Source: Amorphochlora amoebiformis
Taxonomy: Eukaryota; Cercozoa; Chlorarachniophyceae
NCBI GenBank assembly: GCA_054601695.1
Contig: BAAHQB010000032.1
Location: 124,001-188,000, forward strand
Length of the DNA: 64,000 bases
Direction of reading: 5' to 3'
Both the position numbers and the translations under genes were made by a program. Positions within the stretch are counted from its first letter, which is position 1, and every line of letters begins with the position of its first letter. Below, piece after piece: positions 1 through 64,000 of this stretch. The notes beneath the pieces are model-generated. The model saw only the letters and a program-made list of their open reading frames with translations, did not search any database and was not told where the DNA came from.

Positions 1-285
<285 letters not shown>

Positions 286-1080
286 ACCCCACCTTAACCC
301 TAAGGTAACCCTAACACTAACCCTAACCCCAACTCACCCCAAGCAAACAGGAAGCGATCCTAACCCGACACTCTGAACCTAACTCCTAACCCTAATCCTA
401 GCCCTAACCCTAACCCTAACCCTAACCCTAACCCTAACTTGATCAGGTTAGTTTTAGACGAACCTCGCTATCAAATAGAAAATATGCATGGTACCTTTTT
501 AGGTATACAACACATTAACCTAACCTTATACCTAACCCTAACCCTAAACCTAACCCTAACCCTAACCTTAACCCTAACCCTAACCCTAACGCTTATCCTG
601 GCCCTAACCCTAATCCTAACCCTATTTATACTTTAACCCTAACCCTTTAAGGTGGTTAGCGATGTTAAAAAGGTAGTAACGTCATGAGATAAGAAAAGTT
701 GACGTTTTAGCTTTGTTTTATTCATGTATATTCAGATTTGCGCATCCATCTTTCAACCTAAACCTAACCCTAACTCTAACCCTAACCCTAACCCTAACCA
801 TAACCCTAACCCTAACTCTAACCCTAATCCTAAACCGTTAGGTGTTTAAGAAACGTGCATTGGTCAGATAACTCATCAAAACGCAGAAAGTATGGTTAGG
901 GTTAGGGTTAGGGTTAGGGTTTGGGTTAGGGTTAGAGTTAGGGTTTGGGTTAAGGTTAGAGTTAGGGTTAGGGTTAAGTCAAAATTAAGGCTAGGGTGGG
1001 GTTAACTCTAACCCTAACCCTAACCCTAACCCTAACCCTAACCCCAACCTCAAACCTAACCCTAACTCAGCCGTACATTA
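286..1080. repeat. Interstitial telomere-like arrays, both orientations
   Basis: CCCTAA-type units run at roughly 286-650 and 755-840, flip to TTAGGG-type at about 893-990, and return to CCCTAA at about 1005-1060. Units are degenerate (CCTAAC, CCCTAAT, TTTGGG variants) and separated by short unique stretches. The mixed orientation and lack of a terminal end argue for interstitial or subtelomeric DNA rather than a chromosome end. No coding sequence is supported. Confidence 0.9.
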
Positions 1081-1089
1081 ACCCTATCC

Positions 1090-1131
1090 AGAATTGAGCC
1101 TTACATATATATATTTATACATATATGTATG

Positions 1132-1164
<33 letters not shown>

Positions 1165-1192
1165 TGTATAGGTATATAACGTATATACATAC

Positions 1193-1236
<44 letters not shown>

Positions 1237-1492
1237 TATATATATGTATTATAAATGTTCATGCATATATATATATATACCCTGTTCCTAACCTAACCCT
1301 ACACTAACCTTACCCACCCTAATTCTAACTCCATGATCCAACTAGCCCTAAAACCTAACCATATATCCGTATATATATATATATTTAATATATATATATA
1401 TATACCCTGTTCCTAACCTAATCCTAACACTAACCTTACCCACCCTAATTCTAACTCCATGACCCAACTAGCCCTATAACCTAACCATATAT
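1090..1492. repeat. TA blocks with a duplicated 95-bp telomere-like segment
   Basis: Two near-identical copies (about 1276-1372 and 1401-1492) start with ATACCCTGTTCCTAACCTAA and continue through degenerate CCCTAA sequence to CCTAACCATATATCC. They are separated by a TA block. This is a local tandem duplication of a microsatellite plus its flank. Confidence 0.8.
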
Positions 1493-2395
1493 CCTAACGA
1501 TAACCGCATAATCTAGTCGTAATCTCATAATCTAATCTGAATATCCTCATAACCTTGTGATAATATATCATAACCTAATGTGACTATTATTGGCTGTTGT
1601 ATATCATAACCCTCGAGTATCGTCATAACCTTATTATAATATCATATAACCTAATCTGACTATTATAGGTTATCATAATCGTTTATATATCATAACCCTC
1701 TGAATATCCTCATAACCTTGCTATAATGTCATAGCCTAATCTGACTATTGTAGGCTACCATAATCGTTTATATATCATAACCCTCTGAATATCCTCATAA
1801 CCTTGTTATAATATCATATAACCTAATCTGACTATTATAGGTTATCATAATCGTTTATATATCATAACCCTCTGAATATCCTCATAAGCTTATTATAATA
1901 TCATATAACCTAATCTGACTATTATAGGTTATCATAATCGTTTATATATCATAACCCTCTGAATATCCTCATAACCTTGCTATAATGTCATAGCCTAATC
2001 TGACTATTATAGGCTATCATAATCGTTTATATATCATAACCCTCTGAATATCCTCATAACCTTGCTATAATGTCATAGCCTAATCTGACTATTATAGGCT
2101 ATCATAATCGTTTATATATCATAACCCTCTGAATATCCTCATAAGCTTGCTATAATGTCATAGCCTAATCTGACTATTATAGGTTATCATAATCGTTTAT
2201 ATATCATAACCCTCTGAATATCCTCATAAGCTTGCTATAATGTCATAGCCTAATCTGACTATTATAGGCTATCATAATCGTTTATATATCATAACCCTCT
2301 GAAAATCAACATAACCTTATTGTAATGTCATAACCTAATCTGACTGTTATAAGCTACCAAAATCGCTTGTATATCATAACCCTCGTTTAATCTAA
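1493..2395. repeat. Satellite, unit about 86 bp, about ten copies
   Basis: The unit contains CTAATCTGACTATTATAGG, ATCATAATCGTTTATATATC and CATAACCCTCTGAATATCC, and recurs every 82-88 bases. Copies differ by point changes (AACCTTG/AAGCTTG, GGCTATC/GGTTATC). Outer copies are more divergent than inner ones. I see no coding potential. Confidence 0.92.
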
Positions 2396-2399
2396 ACCC

Positions 2400-2474
2400 A
2401 TATATATATTTATACATGAATATGTATATATATATATATACATATATATACATATATATACATACATATATATA

Positions 2475-2567
<93 letters not shown>

Positions 2568-2605
2568 CCCTAACCCTAAGCCTAATTTCCGTAGCAGATT
2601 TAGAG

Positions 2606-2649
<44 letters not shown>

Positions 2650-2688
2650 CCCTTACCCTAAGCCTAATATTTCAGGAACAGATTTAGA

Positions 2689-2725
<37 letters not shown>

Positions 2726-2869
2726 AATATACATATATACAAAGCCCTAACCTAAGCCTAATGTTTCAGTAGCAGATTTAGCGTCTTAGTATTATACACA
2801 TATATTTTTATATTATATATATATATATGTATATATTTTATATTATATATGCATATGTATATATATATA

Positions 2870-2914
<45 letters not shown>

Positions 2915-2998
2915 CCATATACATATATATATATATATATATAGTCCTAAACCTAAACCTGATGTTTCAGTAGCAGATTTAGATTCTTGGTATTTTAT

Positions 2999-3040
<42 letters not shown>

Positions 3041-3157
3041 AGATATTATATGTATATATACATAACCCTAACCCTAAACCTGATGTCTCAGTAATTTAGA
3101 TTCTTAGTATTATGCACACACACATACATACACATATATATATATATATATATTATT

Positions 3158-3202
<45 letters not shown>

Positions 3203-3227
3203 CCTAACCCTAAATCTGATGTTTCAG
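2400..3227. repeat. TA blocks with five echoes of the first channel exon edge
   Basis: TA blocks alternate with a short unit: CCCTAA-like sequence, then TTTCAGTAGCAGATTTAG. The unit occurs near 2587, 2669, 2764, 2963 and 3086, and the complete exon follows at 3228. The units match the acceptor and first bases of that exon, so they are read as partial duplications lying 5' of it. Confidence 0.8.
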
Positions 3228-19916
<16,689 letters not shown>

Positions 19917-19928
19917 TGTGAAATGTAG

Positions 19929-20010
19929 ATACAGCACGTGTAACATGCAATGCGGATCATCTTCGGCATGTGGTGGGACTGATGTTTGTGTGTCTTGGGG
20001 AGTTATGATG

Positions 20011-20013
<3 letters not shown>
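19929..20013 (+). CDS. Isolated Cys-rich island, possibly WSC-like
   Basis: Between GAAATGTAG and GATGGAT|GTATAT, 85 bases read [20 protein letters not shown] and then VSWGVMMD. The C-N-M-x-C-G and A-C-G-G spacing resembles the C-terminal end of WSC domains, which bind carbohydrate at cell surfaces. It needs two bases from an upstream exon and fits no phase of the channel tail. It could belong to the next gene, be a pseudo-exon, or be chance; six Cys-Gly residues in a TA desert make chance less likely. Confidence 0.3.
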
Positions 20014-20080
<67 letters not shown>

Positions 20081-20267
20081 TATATGTATATATATATATG
20101 TGTGTATATATATGTATGTATGTATTGGTATAAATAAATGTGTAAATGTAGGTTTGTATGTATATAAATGTGTGTGTATATATATATGCAAAAGGTTTGT
20201 ACATATATTTATATATATATATATATATATTCCAAAATAATATATATGCATACACTTGTTCATATAT

Positions 20268-20305
<38 letters not shown>

Positions 20306-20582
20306 GTATGTATATATATATATATAATTGTGTGTGTGTGTATGTGTGTGTGTAATGTATATTATGTGTGTATTCATGCATATCAATATATGTAATGCAT
20401 CTAAAAATCACAATTGTCTTAAAAATTCAGGTTGTATATATATATATATATATATAGATATATATATATATATATTATATATATATATATATATGCATAT
20501 GCAACAGTATAAACATAACATGTATATGTATAAATGTACATTATTTAAGTGACGAAATATGTATGTATATAAATATAGATAT

Positions 20583-20618
<36 letters not shown>

Positions 20619-21990
20619 CATGCACACATGTGTGCCGTGTATAGCTCTTTTTCTCAACACTTATATATATGTAGGGAAAATATATTAATATTTATTTATA
20701 TATATATATATATAGATATATATATATGTATTTATATACATGTATATTATATATGTGTATATACATTTATATAAATACATAAATACATATATATATATAT
20801 ATATAAACTATATACATATACATATATATATATATATATAATATAGATAAATGATATATATATATATAAATATATAGAACACACACATATGATTTAACAC
20901 CATGGTGACAGTGATGCTCATTGTGATTTTAGGCCTGTGGCAGTAGCTGAAAAGTCGAGAAATGCGATCATTAAGTTAGACCCAGTTTGTGTCATGTTAG
21001 TTTACATGTTACAATGAACTTGAATCCTAGGAGTCTATCATAGAAACGTTAAATCTGGCTTGATTCTAGAATCTACATATATATATATATATAGCTCTTT
21101 ACGACTCAATTACGAGCATGACTATGCTAGTATGACCTAGATTAACGTATTCAGTATTTCAATGAGAAATTTGGTATTCAAACGACTATTCAAAAATTTC
21201 TGAATGGTAAGTTTTTTTACTGAATAATTCATTGTAAGCTAGTACGCCTGACAGTTGAGTCACGAGGCCTAGGAGGCCGTGTGTTTCGAGAGATGTTCTA
21301 GAATCTAGCTAGCTATATATAAAAGAGAATAGAAAATCAGACTCTTTAGACACCAGAATCTAGACTGGTTATGATCATAGGCTATTGGATGTAGGCTGCG
21401 TACAATTTTGATCATCAAAGCATGAGATCTAGAAAAATACGATTAATTAATAATCATGTACATTTCGAACATTCAAACTTGCGCGCATTTATCGTATTGT
21501 TCAGTTTAATTCGTCGGCGTTTATAGTATTGTTCAGTTTAATTCGTCGGCTTAGTCTAACTTAAGTGATCATTGAAGGCCTACATCTTCAAATATCCTAG
21601 CTTCCGGCCATTTTTCCTCTTATTTCTTCTTTCTGTCGTTTCTGGAAGAGTTAGATAATATATATGAATTTGTGAATAATTTTCAAATGTACGTATATAT
21701 ATATATATATATATTTATATGTATATATATATATATTATGTAAGTATGTACATATATTTATGTACATATACAATACATACATATCTACGTATCTGTATGT
21801 ATGTATATATGTATATAAGTATGTATTGTTGCAAATACGTTGAGTATCGTCAAGGCAGCTTTTCTCTCACTTCTTCTTTCTCAATTTTCAATAGCATAAT
21901 ATTCTTAAATATATACATATATATATGTATATATATATATATATTACGTTTACAATAATCTATATATATATATGTATATAAATATATGTA

Positions 21991-22022
<32 letters not shown>

Positions 22023-22062
22023 ATATATATACATACATATATATATGTGTATATATATATAA

Positions 22063-22093
<31 letters not shown>

Positions 22094-22111
22094 TTCTATA
22101 GTTTAAAGATG

Positions 22112-22143
<32 letters not shown>

Positions 22144-22176
22144 ACATATATTACATATAATATTAAAAACATATAG
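20014..22176. other. TA blocks and 800 bases of unique AT-rich DNA, no gene seen
   Basis: TA/TG repeats fill 20014-20880 and 21690-22140. Between them (about 20890-21690) is unique DNA without an ORF above 60 codons. It contains a 31-bp direct repeat (TATTGTTCAGTTTAATTCGT, near 21497 and 21530) and several CTAG-rich palindromic stretches. I see no tRNA-like fold or splice-bounded frame convincing enough to call. Confidence 0.7.
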
Positions 22177-26145
<3,969 letters not shown>

Positions 26146-26236
26146 ATTGGGGTTAGGTTCCGGTTAGGCTAAAAGTTTACTTTCAAGTTACGGTTGGACA
26201 AGGCCGTATAGGTTTATGTATATTTTAAGGGTATCA

Positions 26237-26267
<31 letters not shown>

Positions 26268-27780
26268 TTATGCTCGTATATATATATATATATATATAAT
26301 ATATATATGTATATTTATTGATTTATAGGTAATATATATTTGTCTATATATTATGTGTATAGTTTTGTATCTGTACCATGCATATATGTATAAAATATGC
26401 AAGTATAGCTATAAATAGATGATAATCAATATATTAATACATGTTATGCTTGCAAGGGTACATATGATACACATTCTACATAAACATACGTCATGCACAT
26501 ACATAGTTAATATACATAAACGAGAGAAAAGAAAAGGGAGGGAAACTCATCTCAACGCTCGCGTTGAAGAGACCCCACCGCATGTCAAAAAATCTCATCT
26601 GTACTTCTCTCCCTCCCACACCCCGGTAGCCATGTTATGAATAGTACCATCTTCCCTTTCCAAGCTCCTTCACGCCTTTCACGAGCGTCTGGAATTCGAG
26701 AAAACATCAGGAACCCGCTCGAAATCCACCCAACTAAACAACCTTCTATACCTCTGACCACCCACATACATATCTCCGGAACTTAATATTCTTCCCCCCC
26801 CCCCCCCTCCCTTCATGTACGAAGAGACCCGATCGTCTTTCGAAGAAAAGAGCGGAGAAAATGACCACTGCTACTACCCCGAGGAAAACGGGAAGGGAAA
26901 GAAGTGCGTAGTACCCTCTCTTCTTCTCTCGTCCACCAGTTGACTGATTTCGCATCCCCCCCCTGGCGACGCTTTCTCGCCCTGTTCGTCAAATAACGAT
27001 GGCCCAGGGCGAGCATCTCATCGTTAAGGCCATGGTCTGGGGGGTACGCATGTTCCTTTGGTGACATCGCCATTTGAATTCTCGCCGATATCTTATTGCC
27101 CGCGAAATTAAATACATCCGAAATTGGGTTTATTTTCGGTAGATATGGCTAAATTAATTCTAGATTTGTTAAGGTAAATTCAAAGCCACCAGTCAGGGTT
27201 TGTTTAAGGGTATATTCACCTAATAAAAAAGGTACCCTCTCCCAATCTGTATTAAATTGCTATTAATCATCGAGCTAATTATATTCATTTACTAGCTCCC
27301 CTTAATTAGACTATTAAGCGCGGATCATTACAGGTCTACAGAGTAGCCACACACGTGTTAATAATGCGCGTGACACAGCGCTCTGAAGCCCTACTTCAAG
27401 CCTACTTGGTATGACACGTGTCGATTGCACCTGGCAGCATTGGACATGGTCACGAGAGCAACTCTTTTGACAGACGGCATGATGATGGGTTCCTTCTTAA
27501 AGTTCAATCTTTCTGTATTTTTTCAAAGCTTTTTTCGGCCTGAATCGTACGTTGTCCACAGCATGAGTAACGCGTTGATTGGCCTGAATCATACGTTGTC
27601 CACAGCGTGAGTAACGCGTTGATTTGGCTTTAAAGTTCGATTTTGTTCGATTTTGTTTGACCTGGGCTTGGGCTTGCGTTTTGGGGTGGTCATGGGGCAT
27701 GCACTTTGTATTGAGGCTGAGAACACAGGACATATATTGCGCTTTCGAGTTCGGGTTCGGGTTCGGGGTTCGACACATGC
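26146..27780. other. Intergenic, mostly unique, with C-run and 44-bp duplication
   Basis: Apart from TA at 26235-26320 this is the longest near-unique stretch on the left. It has a poly-C run near 26791-26807, a second near 26956-26964, and a 44-bp tandem duplication near 27538 and 27582 (GTACGTTGTCCACAG, GAGTAACGCGTTGATT). Near 27735 a GGTTCG tract resembles a variant telomere unit. A minus-strand ATG frame at 26813-27073 (86 codons) is open but has no support beyond length. Confidence 0.6.
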
Positions 27781-27789
27781 ACACACACA

Positions 27790-29030
<1,241 letters not shown>

Positions 29031-29321
29031 CCTCAATAAACTCAGGACTCGGACAAATCTATACTAGGGACTGGCCTGGGTTCCGAGGATCCGACGATAT
29101 CCGGTAGTAGGCGATTCTACGGGTATTTACCAATCCAGAGATCTTCCGAGATGGGACAGGTGGATCTCTTCAGTAACTCCGTGTATCTCCCACTCACACG
29201 TCGACCCTCGTCGCTGGACAGGGACTAAGAATGTAAGAATTTAGATGCTCATTCACCATGATCATGACATCAATTGCATATACATATACATTATACATAT
29301 ATATACATATATATATAATAT

Positions 29322-29377
<56 letters not shown>

Positions 29378-29382
29378 CACAT

Positions 29383-29438
<56 letters not shown>

Positions 29439-29810
29439 TATATATATGTATACACATACATATTCATATTTCACATTTAACTATCTGCCCTCAAATTTAA
29501 TAACCTTCCAGTAAGCTCCCTCTGACTCTACATACCATGTTGCTTCAAGCTCTGTACCTCTGTTAAGGCAAAAAAGCCTAAAATAGTATTTTTGTGAACT
29601 CCATATGAAACTTACGGCACCTGGCCTTTTTTTCCGGCCCTGATTTGTAGTATTATACAGTTTAATCATGATGAAATCTTGTCACTTTTTGGTACTGTAA
29701 GTAAATGCTAGTTAATACCTTTTCAAAGTATCTTCTATGGTATAGTCACTGGCATAGTCTAGACAGTCTGGCGCTGGTTAAACTAGTTAAATCAGTGCTA
29801 GCCGCTGGAA
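29031..29810. other. Intergenic unique DNA with one TA block
   Basis: Unique sequence at 29031-29280 and 29470-29810 flanks a TA tract. On the minus strand 29481-29669 is open and includes the string [20 protein letters not shown]. It has an acceptor-like CAAATCAG upstream and its own stop, but no partner exon, so I do not call a gene. Confidence 0.6.
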
Positions 29811-30416
29811 TGCATCTCTATAGATTAAATATTTATTGATCACGCATGCGAATGTATTATCAGGGTACGTACGCATTATCCGTATGCATCTCTGTAGATT
29901 AAGTATTTATTCATCACGCATGCGAATGTATTATGGGTGCGTACGCATTATCCATATGCATCTCTATAGATTGAATGTTTATTCATTATGGGTACGTACG
30001 CATTATCCATATGCATCTCTATAGATTAAGTATTTATTCGTCGCGCATGCGAATGTATCTGTGTATTATGGGTACGTACGCATTATCCATATGCAATCTC
30101 TGTAGATTAAGTATTTATGTGAATGTATTATGGGTGCGTACGCATATGCATCTCTATAGATTAAATATTTATTCATCACGCATGCGAATGTATTATGGAT
30201 ACGTACGCATTATCCATATGCATCTCTATAGATTAAGTATTTATTCATCACGCATGCGAATGTATTATGGGTGCGTACGCATTATCCATATGCATCTCTA
30301 TAGATTGAATGTTTATTCATCATGAATGCGAATGTATTATGGGTACGTACGCATTATCCATATACATCTCTATAGATTAAATATTTATTCATCACGCATG
30401 CGAATGTATTATGCCA
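29811..30416. repeat. Satellite, unit 72 bp, nine copies
   Basis: The unit contains GCATCTCTATAGATTAAGTA, TTTATTCATCACGCATGCGA and ATGTATTATGGGTACGTACG. Copies start near 29812, 29884, 29957 (short), 30010, 30091 (short), 30146, 30218, 30290 and 30362. Because 72 is divisible by three, one plus frame stays open for several copies and gives a repeated 24-residue peptide. I regard that as an artefact. Confidence 0.93.
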
Positions 30417-31110
30417 TCATGACAAGGTACAAAATTAAATTTTGACGATAGTAAATCAGTAGTATGACAATACGTATATGCTTCTGAAAATGCATAGTAT
30501 TATATACCTACGTGTATACGTACGTGTATGTCTAGTATGTATTCTAGGTATTGTTCTACTGAAACACTTAGTAGTGTATGCGTACGTGTACGTACGTGCC
30601 GTACGTATTCAACGGCCGTATAATTATACGTGTTGTCGTGACGCACGTACATGATGTATCATCTAGATCATATTAAATTATTTACATTACATTTTCGCAT
30701 GCGTCTGACCATAATTATGAATGCAAATTGAAGATCATAGTAAACTTTATATGAGACTCTAATATTATAAGTAGATACGTATATTACTCTAGTACTGGGC
30801 CATGTGATACACATACACATCAAGCGTATGTGTGGTACCACAGCTAGTTCTAGTAGTTACCTAGGTTACTAGATTTATTTGTTTTTAAAGTTGACGTGTG
30901 TTCGTTACGATCACGTATTACTAGTATTAGTACACGTAAGCTAGGTAAGTGCGTAATACATTGTATACTAGAGATATGCCCCATCAAGGATTTTGGAACT
31001 TAAAATACGATTTTCTAGATTTTGGACCTTTACTCGTTTTAATATATTCAATTTTATCTAGTGACTGACACCTATGTAATTGAGCCTAGTGAGTTGACAG
31101 TTCACCGCGA
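30417..31110. other. Unique AT-rich DNA with TACGTACG palindromes
   Basis: Roughly 690 bases without TA microsatellites or long frames. Short palindromes built on TACGTA and ACGCGT cluster at 30500-30620. Nothing resembles an exon or an RNA gene. It lies between the 72-bp satellite and the TA block that precedes the giant gene's 3' end. Confidence 0.65.
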
Positions 31111-31590
<480 letters not shown>

Positions 31591-31719
31591 CGTCACATGA
31601 AGAGAAAATTTTAAAAAATCACAACTTGATAAATCCATTACGAAATATATCGGAAATTCCACAAAAAATACATACTTTTTTTCCCAGGTCCTTAATAAGA
31701 AGAGAGCCTGTGAGGGGTC

Positions 31720-63633
<31,914 letters not shown>

Positions 63634-63640
63634 CTGTATA

Positions 63641-64000
<360 letters not shown>

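Noticed and set aside
439-636. Leu-Thr repeat ORF over CCCTAA units, and the Arg-Val and Asn-Pro versions at 8380 and 15814
   Set aside because: Direct translation of telomere-type hexamers with no independent signal.
20890-21690. Search for tRNA, rRNA or transposon ends in the unique AT-rich stretch
   Set aside because: No cloverleaf with a T-loop consensus, no rRNA-like sequence and no terminal inverted repeats were seen by eye.
26813-27073. Minus ATG ORF of 86 codons containing WWTREEERVLR, suggestive of a Myb/SANT start
   Set aside because: The match is too short, there is no second helix or partner exon, and it lies over a C-run. Chance is not excluded.
27530-27625. Similarity of TACGTTGTCCACAG to the end of the pore-helix exon (TACGTTGTCGACAG)
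   Set aside because: Only about 16 bases match and the flanks do not; it is too short to call a displaced exon echo.
29481-29669. Minus ORF of 62 codons with protein-like composition
   Set aside because: There is one acceptor-like AG but no upstream exon and no recognised family. It lies downstream of the giant gene's stop.
29975-30325. 24-residue tandem-repeat peptide
   Set aside because: It follows from a 72-bp satellite being divisible by three. Truncated copies break the frame elsewhere, and it has no splice or start context.
29811-30416. CRISPR-like look of regularly spaced repeats (72 bp), and of the 86-bp and 41-bp satellites
   Set aside because: The whole unit repeats, there are no unique spacers, no cas genes, and the context is eukaryotic.

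Overview
This is eukaryotic nuclear DNA from a protist-like genome. The non-coding sequence is mostly (TA)n with CA/TG variants, (CT)n tracts, satellites and CCCTAA/TTAGGG arrays. Coding sequence survives as short islands (median about 65 bp) bounded by AG and GT at the edges of the microsatellites. I found the genes by reading the islands, requiring acceptor and donor sites, and checking that codon phase carries from one island to the next. Most long reading frames in the window are Tyr-Ile, Leu-Ser or Arg-Glu translations of repeats, not genes. The PT-x-PT stalk repeats and TTAGGG-type arrays would suit a stramenopile or a similar protist, but the lineage cannot be fixed from this sequence.

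Left part, plus strand: 3228-19916 is an inward-rectifier potassium channel (Kir family) in at least 16 exons plus one or two tentative ones. The order is N-terminal cytoplasmic segment, M1, pore with a T-V-G-Y-G filter, M2, cytoplasmic immunoglobulin-like domain and a polar C-terminal tail. Upstream lie telomere-like arrays and an 86-bp satellite. Downstream is an isolated Cys-rich island (19929-20013). A less certain plus-strand gene (22177-26145) is embedded in CT satellites.

Middle: 26146-31719 is intergenic, with a 44-bp duplication, a 72-bp nine-copy satellite and unique AT-rich DNA.

Right part, minus strand: one very large gene runs from beyond the right edge of my exon chain (first exon seen at 63633) down to its stop at 31720. 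Fifty-five exons keep frame for about 2,207 residues. It is a modular Cys-rich protein with PAN/apple-like and sushi/CCP-like pieces, three Pro-Thr stalk regions, and a C-terminal 660-residue helical region carried by one 1,983-bp exon. The channel and the giant gene converge on the intergenic region.

The most unusual signal is the architecture. Nearly every intron is a microsatellite. Many exons have partial 'echoes' in the flanking introns: acceptor-side fragments always lie 5' of the exon and donor-side fragments always lie 3'. (CT)n tracts lie on the coding strand in both halves. Two introns hold interleaved inverted repeats with the same A-B-A'-B' order.
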